12,897 nucleotides of DNA from the NCBI GenBank assembly GCA_035624865.1, contig DASPQS010000185.1, positions 1 through 12,897 on the forward strand, read 5' to 3'. The first letter of the stretch is position 1. Every line of letters begins with the position of its first letter. Positions 5,804-12,897 of the stretch are shown piece by piece. This DNA is from JASHZA01 sp035624865. Its GTDB lineage: Bacteria > Desulfobacterota > Binatia > Binatales > Binataceae. The translations under genes and the position numbers were made by a program. Under the pieces are notes generated by a model that was given only the letters and a program-made list of their open reading frames with translations, was not told the origin of the DNA and did no database searches.

Positions 5804-6307
5804 CTACTTGTTGGGCATGACGTAGTCGAGGTTCATGGTGGCGACACCGGCTGCAACATTAAGCCCCGAGTTTCCTTCGACGCTGACGGGCTGGAGTGAA
5901 ATCGAGCTATGCATCCCACCCACCATCGCATGAACGCCGGCGCCGATTCCGACGGTCGCGCTGGCAGTGCCACCGGCGTAATGGCCGGCGAGGGCGCCCC
6001 CTGCGCTGCTGGTGGATGGGGCGAAGACCGTCCAAAGCATCACGCCGGATTGCAGATATCCGATATCGGCACCGAATTTGTTGATCTCGCCCTTGTAGTG
6101 TTCGATCGGCTGGCCCGCAGCAGGAGTGAAGGTGCATTGGAGTTCACGCGAGGAACCGAAAATGATGCCCCATCCACTGGCGACGTTACAGCTCAGGTAT
6201 CCAATTTTGACCTCGCCGTCGGCGAGGGCCGGTGACGTGCAGGACAGAATGGCGATTAAAGCCGCCGACGCAATCAAAGCGAATCCCGAGAATATTCTCA
6301 TTGCCAT
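5804..6307 (-). CDS. Secreted DUF992 family protein
   Basis: This 167-residue exported protein has a signal peptide at 1-29 (hydrophobic 8-22, cleavage expected after ALA). The rest is one DUF992 domain (about 31-160). It has the family features GYLSCNVASGWG (36-47), GSSRELQCTFTP (51-62), the Y-x-G-x-I-x-K-F-G-x-D-I segment (71-82) and a glycine-rich GTASATVGIGAGV (113-125), then SLQPVSVEGNSGLN. C40 and C58 probably form a disulfide. Function is unknown. The family is common in soil alphaproteobacteria, so transfer is possible. A GGAGG site precedes two in-frame starts, at 6307 (4-base spacer) and 6301 (10-base spacer). Both leave the signal peptide intact. It is divergent from glgP. Confidence 0.88.
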   Translation of the reverse strand: MAMRIFSGFALIASAALIAILSCTSPALADGEVKIGYLSCNVASGWGIIFGSSRELQCTFTPAAGQPIEHYKGEINKFGADIGYLQSGVMLWTVFAPSTSSAGGALAGHYAGGTASATVGIGAGVHAMVGGMHSSISLQPVSVEGNSGLNVAAGVATMNLDYVMPNK

Positions 6308-6639
6308 GACCCCTCCGAATCGGAGCGGGAGCAACTGCGATGCCATGGAATTGGCCTGGACGCATGGATTTGCGCGAAGTAAATCCACCGGCAACAGGAC
6401 GGTAACAGTTCTTCGATAGGGTGTCGTTGTGTCCCCTTTCGACACACAATTTCGGGTAAGGAAAGCCAAGTTTTCCAATTCCTCTCGATCATGGCCGGAG
6501 TTGGTGGCAAGGGCGTTGGACGATGATCGAAGGACCGTATCATCGCAATAACCGGCGTGCGGCAGGCGATGGGCGCCATAATCGCGTCTATCCGGGTATT
6601 TGATGGCGCGTCGCACTGCCGTCGAGCAGGATAAGAGTG
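6308..6639. other. Divergent intergenic region between DUF992 gene and glgP
   Basis: No gene is supported in these 332 bases, though the DUF992 frame stays open to 6616 without good coding character. It holds the promoter-like site listed at 6516-6545. It also holds an inverted repeat GTGTCG (6421-6426) with CGACAC (6440-6445) and a weaker one GGAAA (6460-6464) with TTTCC (6472-6476). I could not place a promoter for the DUF992 gene. Confidence 0.4.
6516..6545 (+). promoter_or_regulatory. Putative glgP promoter overlapped by an inverted repeat
   Basis: TTGGAC (6516-6521, 3 of 6 to the -35 consensus) and TATCAT (6538-6543, 5 of 6 to the -10) are 16 bases apart and about 95 bases before the glgP start. 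A perfect 7-bp inverted repeat, CGATGAT (6521-6527) and ATCATCG (6539-6545) with 11 bases between, spans the spacer and -10. This is the position of a repressor operator. The evidence is pattern only. Confidence 0.35.
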
Positions 6640-9156
6640 ATGGATGAGAGCGCAGTGCTGTTCGGCCAACGTTCGGAGGTCGGTGGGCCTTTAGCGGAGC
6701 TGGCCCTTGATCTGCGGAACTGCTGGGACCATACGACCGATCCGCTGTGGAGCAAGATCGATCCGGAGCTGTGGGAGCTTACGCACAATCCGTGGGTGAT
6801 ACTGCAGACGACCTCCGCGGCCAAGCTCGATACGCTGCAACGCGACCCTGAGTTCCGGCGGCAGGTCCAGGAGTTGGCGGAGCAGCGGCACGACTATCCG
6901 AGCAGTCCAGCCTGGTTTCAGCAGACGCATCCGGAGTCGAAACTGAGTTGCGTGGCGTTCTTCAGCATGGAGTTCGGGTTGAGCGAGGCGCTGCCGATTT
7001 ATTCGGGCGGGCTTGGCAACGTCGCGGGAGACTATCTCAAGACCGCCAGCGACCTCGGCGTCCCGGTGATTGGGGTCGGGTTGCTCTATCAGCAGGGTTA
7101 CTTTCGCCAGGTAATCGAGGCGGACGGGAGCCAGCGGTCGTTGTTTCCCTACAACGATCCCGGGCAGTTGCCGATTACGCCGGTGCGCGAGGGAAGCGGC
7201 GAGTGGTTCAGGTTGAGGGTGAATCTGCCGGGCCATCGGCTATGGCTGCGTGTGTGGCAAGCCTCGGTGGGCCGCGTGAAGCTGTATCTGCTCGACAGCA
7301 ACGATCCTGCGAATCTGCCGGCATACCGGGGGATCACCAGCGAACTTTATGGCGGCGGCGCGGAGCTGCGTTTGGCGCAGGAGATGGTGCTGGGGCTTGG
7401 CGGTTGGCGGCTGCTGCGCGGACTCGGGCTTAGACCCGAGGTGTGCCATCTGAACGAGGGGCACGCAGCGTTGGCAGTGCTCGAGCGGGCCGTGAGCTTC
7501 ATGGATGAAAGCGGTCAGGCTTTCGATGCCGCGCTGGCGGTTACGCGGGTGGGTAATCTGTTTACGACGCATACGCCGGTATCCAGCGGGTTCGATCGCT
7601 TCACTCCGGAGCTGGTGGGCCGCTACCTGGGCGCATATGCGCAGGAGCGGCTGCGGATTGGGTTGCCGCGTCTGCTCGCGCTCGGCCGCGAGCATCCGGA
7701 AGACTCCAATGAGCCGTTCAACATGGCATATCTCGCTATTCGGGGCAGCGGCGCGATAAACGGGGTAAGCCGGCTTCATGGAGCGGTGAGCCGAAGGATT
7801 TTTCAATGCCTGTTTCCGCGCTGGCCGCAGGCGGAGGTGCCGGTGGGCCATGTCACCAACGGGGTACATACTCCGACGTGGGACTCGGCCGCGGCGGATT
7901 CGCTCTGGACGCAGGCATGCGGGCGAGAGCGCTGGCGGGGTGCGATGGAAACGGTCGAGCGTGATTTCCGGCGGGTTTCCGACCAGGCCTTGTGGGAGCT
8001 TCGCAGCAAAAACCGGCGCGAGCTGGTGAGTTTTGTGCAGGAGCGGCTGGCGAGCGAGTTGGCGCGGCGCGGCAAGGACCCGGAAGGCGCGAGTGAAATA
8101 TTTAATCCGAATACGCTGACGATAGGGTTCGCCAAGCGCTTCACCGCGTACAAGCGTCCAAACCTGCTGCTTCACGATCCGGAGCGTCTGATCCGTATCC
8201 TGACCAAGCGCGACCAGCCGGTTCAGATCGCGATCGCAGGCAAGGCCCACCCCGCTGACGGAGTCGGACAGGCGCTGGTGCAGGAATGGGTTCGTTTTGT
8301 CGAGCGGCCAGAGGTGCGCGGTAACGCGGTCTTTCTCAGCGATTATGACCTGGTGCTGGCGGAGCGGCTGGTTCAGGGTGCGGATCTGTGGATTAACACG
8401 CCACTGAGGCCCTGGGAGGCGTGCGGCACGAGCGGAATGAAGGTGCTGGTCAACGGCGGGCTCAACCTGTCCGAACTGGACGGATGGTGGGCCGAGGCGT
8501 ACTCGAAGGATCTCGGTTGGGCGATCGGTGACGGCAAGGAACACGATCAGGATCCGGCATGGGATGCCGCCGAGGCGGAAGCGCTCTACCGGAGGCTCGA
8601 GGAGGAAGTCATCCCTGCGTTCTATCGGCGCGGTGAAAACGGCGTTCCGGTCGAGTGGGTTTCGAAGATGCGTGAGAGCATGGCGCGTCTGACGCCGCGC
8701 TTTTCGGCGAATCGAAGCCTCCGCGAGTATACGGAAGCCTACTACCTGCCCGCAGCGCTGGCGTACCAGGAGCGCGCGCGCGACCGCGGTACGGCGGGCT
8801 TATCGATACTGCGATGGCAGTTGCGGTTGTTGCATCGATGGGCGAACGTCCGCTTCGGTGGACTTCACGTCGATACTTCCGGCGGAAAGCACGCATTCGC
8901 GGTTCAAGTCTACCTGGGGGAACTGGAGCCGGAGGCAGTGTGCGTGCAGCTTTACTCCGAGGCGCTCGATGATGGAGCGCCGGTGTGCCAGGAGATGCTT
9001 CGCGGCCGGCCGATCGCGGGCGCCGTGAACGGCTTCGTCTACGGCGCCGAGGTTACTGCAGAACGCGCCGCTGAGGACTACACGCCGCGAATTGTGCCGT
9101 CGGCGTTACTGGGACGGGTACCGCTCGAGGACGCCCACATCCTCTGGTTACGCTGA
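6640..9156 (+). CDS. glgP: Alpha-glucan (glycogen/maltodextrin) phosphorylase, GT35 family
   Basis: This 838-residue cytoplasmic enzyme releases glucose-1-phosphate from the ends of glycogen or maltodextrins using phosphate and pyridoxal phosphate. The N-terminal DUF3417 region (about 18-100, starting LALDLRNCWD) marks the bacterial/archaeal short type rather than the E. coli type. Phosphorylase landmarks follow in order: FFSMEFG (107-113), SGGLGNVAGD (122-131), HLNEGH (270-275), TTHTPV (309-314), KRFTAYKR (499-506), KAHPAD (535-540) and the cofactor site CGTSGMK, with K601 as the predicted Schiff-base lysine. The C-terminal ~100 residues are the extra domain usual in this type. An AGGA site (6628-6631) favours the ATG at 6640 over the GTG at 6637. 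No other glycogen gene is in the window, so it appears to be transcribed alone. It converges on lon, with 36 bases between. Confidence 0.94.
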   Translation: MDESAVLFGQRSEVGGPLAELALDLRNCWDHTTDPLWSKIDPELWELTHNPWVILQTTSAAKLDTLQRDPEFRRQVQELAEQRHDYPSSPAWFQQTHPESKLSCVAFFSMEFGLSEALPIYSGGLGNVAGDYLKTASDLGVPVIGVGLLYQQGYFRQVIEADGSQRSLFPYNDPGQLPITPVREGSGEWFRLRVNLPGHRLWLRVWQASVGRVKLYLLDSNDPANLPAYRGITSELYGGGAELRLAQEMVLGLGGWRLLRGLGLRPEVCHLNEGHAALAVLERAVSFMDESGQAFDAALAVTRVGNLFTTHTPVSSGFDRFTPELVGRYLGAYAQERLRIGLPRLLALGREHPEDSNEPFNMAYLAIRGSGAINGVSRLHGAVSRRIFQCLFPRWPQAEVPVGHVTNGVHTPTWDSAAADSLWTQACGRERWRGAMETVERDFRRVSDQALWELRSKNRRELVSFVQERLASELARRGKDPEGASEIFNPNTLTIGFAKRFTAYKRPNLLLHDPERLIRILTKRDQPVQIAIAGKAHPADGVGQALVQEWVRFVERPEVRGNAVFLSDYDLVLAERLVQGADLWINTPLRPWEACGTSGMKVLVNGGLNLSELDGWWAEAYSKDLGWAIGDGKEHDQDPAWDAAEAEALYRRLEEEVIPAFYRRGENGVPVEWVSKMRESMARLTPRFSANRSLREYTEAYYLPAALAYQERARDRGTAGLSILRWQLRLLHRWANVRFGGLHVDTSGGKHAFAVQVYLGELEPEAVCVQLYSEALDDGAPVCQEMLRGRPIAGAVNGFVYGAEVTAERAAEDYTPRIVPSALLGRVPLEDAHILWLR

Positions 9157-9192
9157 ACAGAGCCGGCGATAGCGGTACGTCCCGTCGGCGGA

Positions 9193-11667
9193 CTAATGAA
9201 TCGCCGGTCGCTGAGGCCGCGCCGGACGCACAGGCGCTGACTCGCCGTTGCCGGCATCCGTATCCGCGCCACCTGCGCCCGTATGAGCGCGCGCGCCCGC
9301 GCCGTTGCGCAGGGCATGCGCCAGGACTTCATCGACCGTATCGACGAAGATCGCTTCCATCTCGGAGCGCAGTTCCGCCGGAATATCGTCGAGGTCGTGC
9401 TCGTTGCGCCGTGGCAGGATCACCGTGCGGATTCCGGCGCGCCGTGCCGCCAGCACCTTTTCCTTGATGCCGCCGACCGGGAGCACCTTGCCGCGCAGCG
9501 TGATCTCGCCGGTCATCGCGACGTCGGCCCGCACCGGCCTGCCGGTGAGCAGAGAAGCGAGCGAGGCCGCAATCGTTACGCCGGCTGACGGGCCGTCCTT
9601 GGGGATCGCTCCGGCCGGAACGTGAACGTGTATATCCGATTTGTCGAAGAAGTCGGGTGCGACTCCGATGCGGTCCGCACGCGAGCGGATGTAGGAGAGG
9701 GCCGCCTGCGCCGATTCCTTCATCACGTCGCCGAGCGAGCCGGTCAGGGTAAGGCCCTTCTGCCCGCTCATCCGCGTGCTTTCGATAAAGATGATATCGC
9801 CGCCACTAGGCGTCCATGCGAGACCGGTGGCAACTCCCGGTTCGTTAGTGCGTTCCGCAGCCTCGGAGTAGAATTTCGGCGCTCCCAGGTACCGCTGCAA
9901 CATCTCCGGCGCGATGCGCTCGGGCGCGCTCTCGCCTTCGGTGATCGAACGGGCGATCTTGCGGCAGATACGCGCGATTTCGCGTTCGAGGTTGCGTAAT
10001 CCGGCCTCGCGCGCGTAGCTGCGGATGATTTCCGCTACCGCCGGGCGTGTGAATTCGATCTTGCGATCGCCCAGCCCGTTCTCAACCAACTGCTTCGGCA
10101 CCAGATGGCGCTCGACGATCTGGAGCTTCTCCTCCTCCGTGTATCCGGGGAGTTCGAGCACCTCCATGCGGTCCCGCAATGCCGGCGGGATGGTGTCGAG
10201 CACATTTGCGGTGGTCAGGAACAATACGCGCGAAAGGTCCAGCGGCACGTCGAGATAATGGTCGACGAAGGCGTTGTTCTGTTCAGGGTCGAGCACCTCG
10301 AGCAAGGCCGAGGCCGGATCGCCGCGGAAATCCGCGCCCAGCTTGTCGACTTCGTCGAGGATGAACAGCGGGTTGTTGGAGCCCGCGTTGCGCAATCCCT
10401 GCACGATACGCCCGGGCAGCGAGCCGATATAGGTTCGCCGATGGCCGCGAATCTCGGCCTCGTCGCGAATTCCGCCCAGCGACAGCCGTACGAACTTGCG
10501 TCCCAGCGCGCGGGCGATCGAACGCCCGAGCGAAGTCTTGCCGGTTCCCGGCGGCCCGACGAAGCAAAGGATGGGTCCCTTGGTGTCGGCTTTGAGCTGG
10601 CGCACGGCCAGGAACTCGAGGATCCGCTCCTTGACCTTTTCGAGGTCGTAATGGTCCTCGTCCAGCACCTTGCGTGCGTTGGCGATATCGAGGTTATCGT
10701 CGGTCGAGACGCTCCACGGCAGGCTTACAAGCCAGTCAATATAGGTGCGCACGACCGTATGTTCCGCCGACTCGGGCGGAATCATCCGCAGGCGTTCGAG
10801 TTCCTTGTCAGCGGCCTTGCGAGCCTCTTCGCTCATCTTGGCCGCTTCGATCTTCTTTTCGAGGTCCTCGATTTCGGAAGTGCGGCCGTCAGCCTCGCCC
10901 AGCTCCTTCTGGATCGCCTTGAGCTGCTGGCGCAAATAATATTCGCGCTGATTCTTGTTGAGCTCGGTCTGAACCTGCGACTGAATCTTGTGGCCCAGCT
11001 CGAGCAATTCGATCTCGCGGCTCAGGATCACGATCAGTTTTTCGAGCCGCTGACGCACGTCCAGCGTGGCCAACAGGTCCTGCAACTCCTCGACTGCGAT
11101 TTTGAGGTAGGATGCAACCAGATCGGTCAGGCGGCCCGGGTCGCGCACCTGCATCGCCATCACCTGCAACTCATCGGGCAGGTACGGCACCAGCGAAACG
11201 AATTTCGAGAACTGGCTGACCAGGTTGGCGTGCAGCGCTTCGACTTCCTTGTCGGCTACCAGGGTTTCGGCCAGGCGGCCGACGCGCGCGATGAAGTATG
11301 GATCGCGCTGGAAAAACGTTTCCAGCTCGATTCGGGCGAGGCCCTGCACCAGCACCCGGACGCTCTGGTCCGGATACTTCAGCATCTTGAGGATTCGCAC
11401 AGCGGTGCCGCGAGGATAGAGCCCCTCGGGTCCCGGGCTTTCCTCCTCGGGGTTCTTCTGAGTGGCCAGCCCGATTATGCGCGAATTCTGCCCGACATCC
11501 TCGATCAGCTTGAGCGACGAGGCGCGCGAAACCAGGAACGGATGTATCTGACTGGGGAAGATTACGATGCCGCGCAGCGGCAGCACCGGCAATGCTTCGG
11601 GAATCTCAACTTTGGTAAGATCTTCTTCGGTCTCGAAGCGCTTTTCCCCTTTGGATTTCTCTGACAT
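9193..11667 (-). CDS. lon: ATP-dependent protease Lon (LonA type)
   Basis: This 824-residue cytoplasmic AAA+ serine protease degrades misfolded and regulatory proteins. The substrate-binding N-domain (about 22-215, LPVLPLRGIVIFP) leads into a coiled-coil linker (about 215-315, with the family segment REYYLRQQLKAIQKELGE). The AAA+ module has Walker A GPPGTGKT (371-378, K377) and Walker B LFILDEVD (434-441, D438 and E439). The protease domain has the catalytic dyad S694 in KDGPSAG and K737 in GGIKEK, 43 residues apart as in E. coli Lon. All key residues are intact. The last ~37 residues form a low-complexity Gly/Ala/Arg/Pro tail beyond the usual end. The start at 11667 fits the family N-terminus, though its ribosome-binding site is weak. 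It is divergent from the DUF2203 gene and convergent with glgP. Confidence 0.97.
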   Translation of the reverse strand: MSEKSKGEKRFETEEDLTKVEIPEALPVLPLRGIVIFPSQIHPFLVSRASSLKLIEDVGQNSRIIGLATQKNPEEESPGPEGLYPRGTAVRILKMLKYPDQSVRVLVQGLARIELETFFQRDPYFIARVGRLAETLVADKEVEALHANLVSQFSKFVSLVPYLPDELQVMAMQVRDPGRLTDLVASYLKIAVEELQDLLATLDVRQRLEKLIVILSREIELLELGHKIQSQVQTELNKNQREYYLRQQLKAIQKELGEADGRTSEIEDLEKKIEAAKMSEEARKAADKELERLRMIPPESAEHTVVRTYIDWLVSLPWSVSTDDNLDIANARKVLDEDHYDLEKVKERILEFLAVRQLKADTKGPILCFVGPPGTGKTSLGRSIARALGRKFVRLSLGGIRDEAEIRGHRRTYIGSLPGRIVQGLRNAGSNNPLFILDEVDKLGADFRGDPASALLEVLDPEQNNAFVDHYLDVPLDLSRVLFLTTANVLDTIPPALRDRMEVLELPGYTEEEKLQIVERHLVPKQLVENGLGDRKIEFTRPAVAEIIRSYAREAGLRNLEREIARICRKIARSITEGESAPERIAPEMLQRYLGAPKFYSEAAERTNEPGVATGLAWTPSGGDIIFIESTRMSGQKGLTLTGSLGDVMKESAQAALSYIRSRADRIGVAPDFFDKSDIHVHVPAGAIPKDGPSAGVTIAASLASLLTGRPVRADVAMTGEITLRGKVLPVGGIKEKVLAARRAGIRTVILPRRNEHDLDDIPAELRSEMEAIFVDTVDEVLAHALRNGAGARAHTGAGGADTDAGNGESAPVRPARPQRPAIH

Positions 11668-11739
11668 AGGCTACCGGACCCCCCATTTCCGGGGCGACCG
11701 GACGCCGCCCACGCTTTCCCCACCGCCAGAATTTAACGT

Positions 11740-11768
11740 AGTATAGCGGCGGAAGTCACACAAGGTTC
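11740..11768 (-). promoter_or_regulatory. Possible lon promoter
   Basis: On the minus strand TATACT (11745-11740) matches the -10 consensus at 5 of 6 positions, about 75 bases upstream of the lon start. The -35 region 16-18 bases further up (around 11762-11768, AACCTT/GAACCT) is weak. No convincing heat-shock (sigma-32) promoter or CIRCE element is seen in the 162-base gap to the DUF2203 gene. Confidence 0.25.
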
Positions 11769-11829
11769 TTTCCATGACTACAAGCTAAGCACGATCCGTC
11801 GTGCGAGCCACTACGCGGAAACAGGGCCC

Positions 11830-12258
11830 TTGCCAAGCTATAACTTCGACAAGTTATTTGACGTTAGCGAGGCTAACGAGCTGATACCACGGCTCGAGGT
11901 GCTGATCCGCCAACTGCAAGCGCGCGTTACCGAACTCCGGAACCAGATCGCCCAAATCCTCGAAATCGATCCCGAGGCCGAGGCGCTGCAACTACCCGAA
12001 GTGATGGCGCGCCATCCGCAACTTCGCGCGCCTTCGGCCAGCCTGGCGGAGGCGGCGCACGCGATCGAATCGTTGGGATGCTTCCTTAAAGACATCGACC
12101 TCGGCCTGGTCGACTTCCCCTATCAAAGCGAAAGCGGGGAAGTAGTATTCCTGTGTTGGCAGTTCGGCGAACCCGGCGTTCTGGCGTGGCATCCGATAGA
12201 CGGCGGCTTCGATCAACGCCAGGCGCTGCCGGGATCGACGAAGCCGCTGCCCAATTAA
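11830..12258 (+). CDS. DUF2203 family protein
   Basis: This 142-residue soluble protein matches the DUF2203 layout. The N-terminal FDVSEANELIPRLE motif (10-23) starts a long helical hairpin (to about 85). A conserved C-terminal block follows: DIDLGLVDFP (88-97), EVVFLCWQFGEP (104-115) and AWHPIDGGFDQRQALP (119-134). The family is of unknown function and is usually a single small cytoplasmic protein. The motif begins close to the N-terminus, and the only usable start is the TTG at 11830. The upstream frame is open for about 20 codons without ATG or GTG. No clear ribosome-binding site is present, so a weakly translated start is likely. It heads a plus-strand group with the DUF4149 and HAD genes. 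Confidence 0.85.
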   Translation: MPSYNFDKLFDVSEANELIPRLEVLIRQLQARVTELRNQIAQILEIDPEAEALQLPEVMARHPQLRAPSASLAEAAHAIESLGCFLKDIDLGLVDFPYQSESGEVVFLCWQFGEPGVLAWHPIDGGFDQRQALPGSTKPLPN

Positions 12259-12296
12259 GACGTACGCATGCTCATCTCGTTTAATTCGACCTGGAC

Positions 12297-12767
12297 ATGG
12301 CAATAACGCTCTTTATCTACCTGTTGGCCTTGGTCTGCTGGCTCGGCGGCATGATCTTTTTCTCAATCTTCGTGGCGCCGGTCGTATTTGGCGTGCTTCC
12401 GATCAGTGAGGCCGGAAAGGTCGTCGCCGGCATTTTCCCGCGCTATTACCTTCTGGGCTATGTGGCCGGGATCATCGGAGTGATCCTGTCGATCTATTTC
12501 GCGCTGTCGCACGCGCCACGCCTATGGTGGGGGCTTGCCGCGCTGGCGCTCGTGATTGCATTGGGACTTACGCTCTATGCCGGCGCCGTGGTCCGTCCGA
12601 AAGTGGATTCGATTCGCACGGTGGCGGAAGAGGCCAATCCCGATCCGGCGCGCAAGGCCGAATTCGAGCGCCTCCATCGGCTTTCCGTTGCAATCAACGG
12701 CGGCGTGATGGTGCTGGACCTGCTCGCGCTGCTCTGCACCGCCGCGGCGCTGACCCCCCATGGCTAA
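12297..12767 (+). CDS. DUF4149 (TMEM205-like) integral membrane protein
   Basis: This 156-residue inner-membrane protein has four predicted helices, near 3-31, 48-69, 74-98 and 130-153. The first carries the family signature CWLGGMIFFSIFVAPVVF (14-31). The loop after it contains IFPRYYLLGY (46-55), and FERLHRLSVAINGG (123-136) precedes the last helix, as in DUF4149 proteins. Function is unknown. The ATG at 12297 lies 38 bases after the DUF2203 stop and has only a weak ribosome-binding site, but the first helix begins right there. The stop overlaps the start of the HAD gene by 8 bases, so the two are probably co-translated. Confidence 0.86.
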   Translation: MAITLFIYLLALVCWLGGMIFFSIFVAPVVFGVLPISEAGKVVAGIFPRYYLLGYVAGIIGVILSIYFALSHAPRLWWGLAALALVIALGLTLYAGAVVRPKVDSIRTVAEEANPDPARKAEFERLHRLSVAINGGVMVLDLLALLCTAAALTPHG

Positions 12768-12897
12768 GCGCGAATTCAAGGCAGTGGTGCTCGACCTGTT
12801 TGACACGCTGGTCAAATGGGAGCCTGAGCGTCTGCCGGTCATGGAACTCAACGGGCGGCAGGTGCATACGACGATGCCCTGGGTCTTCCCGACGCTG
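12760..12897 (+). CDS. HAD-superfamily hydrolase, N-terminal part (cut by window end)
   Basis: The first 46 codons are visible. The opening VVLDLFDTLV (9-18) is HAD motif I, with D12 as the likely nucleophile, in the form seen in haloacid-dehalogenase-like phosphatases (D-x-F-D-T-L). Such enzymes hydrolyse phosphate esters or related bonds. The substrate cannot be judged because the cap domain and motifs II-IV lie beyond the window. The start overlaps the DUF4149 gene by 8 bases in another frame. Confidence 0.8.
   Translation, partial: MAKREFKAVVLDLFDTLVKWEPERLPVMELNGRQVHTTMPWVFPTL

Noticed and set aside
7240..8544. 434-codon open frame on the minus strand
   Set aside because: It is antisense to the well-supported glucan phosphorylase and has no recognisable domain.
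9157..9192. Bidirectional terminator between glgP and lon
   Set aside because: No stem longer than a few bases and no T-run could be found in the 36-base gap.
10105..11664. Long 519-codon open frame on the plus strand
   Set aside because: It is antisense to lon, whose motifs are all intact. Open antisense frames are common in GC-rich coding DNA.

Overview
The window is a GC-rich (roughly 60 %) stretch of chromosome from a Gram-negative bacterium. An Mla-type lipid ABC transporter, a BON-domain protein with a signal peptide and many secreted or envelope proteins point to a double-membrane cell. The mix of a soil-type DUF992 secreted protein, DUF2203 and DUF4149 proteins and a DUF3417-type glucan phosphorylase suggests an uncultured deltaproteobacterium-like or related soil lineage (for example Binatota). 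That placement is an inference only. No 16S rRNA or intact tRNA is present to confirm it.

Layout, left to right. (1) 101-2227 is a patch of small envelope genes: a secreted NodB-type polysaccharide deacetylase (minus), a 75-residue protein that looks like a single phage-tail-type 'DGTVxW' domain (plus), a periplasmic BON-domain protein (minus) and a cysteine-rich protein of unknown function (minus). Between the last two lies the exact 3' end of a tRNA (T-loop, acceptor strand, discriminator and CCA) with no 5' half. This is the usual footprint of an integration site. (2) 2466-5159 is an mlaE-mlaF-mlaD operon (permease, ATPase, MCE-domain substrate-binding protein) for phospholipid trafficking between the membranes. 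No mlaC, mlaB or mlaA is in the window. (3) 5163-6307 holds a 79-residue membrane-anchored protein (minus), a 400-base non-coding stretch full of inverted repeats, and a DUF992 secreted protein (minus). The most striking structure in the stretch is a perfect 8-bp stem enclosing two perfect 6-bp hairpins. (4) 6640-9156 is an alpha-glucan phosphorylase for glycogen breakdown, preceded by a plausible promoter overlapped by a 7-bp inverted repeat. (5) 9193-11667 is the ATP-dependent protease Lon (minus), convergent with the phosphorylase. (6) 11830-12897 is a plus-strand group: a DUF2203 protein (TTG start), a four-helix DUF4149 membrane protein, and the first 46 codons of a HAD-family hydrolase that overlaps the gene before it by 8 bases.

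Most genes are conserved housekeeping or envelope functions. I see no defence system, CRISPR array, transposase or integrase. The best candidates for something undescribed are the multi-stem structure near 5725-5786, the tRNA 3' fragment at 1765-1792, and the stand-alone phage-tail-like domain at 1102-1329.
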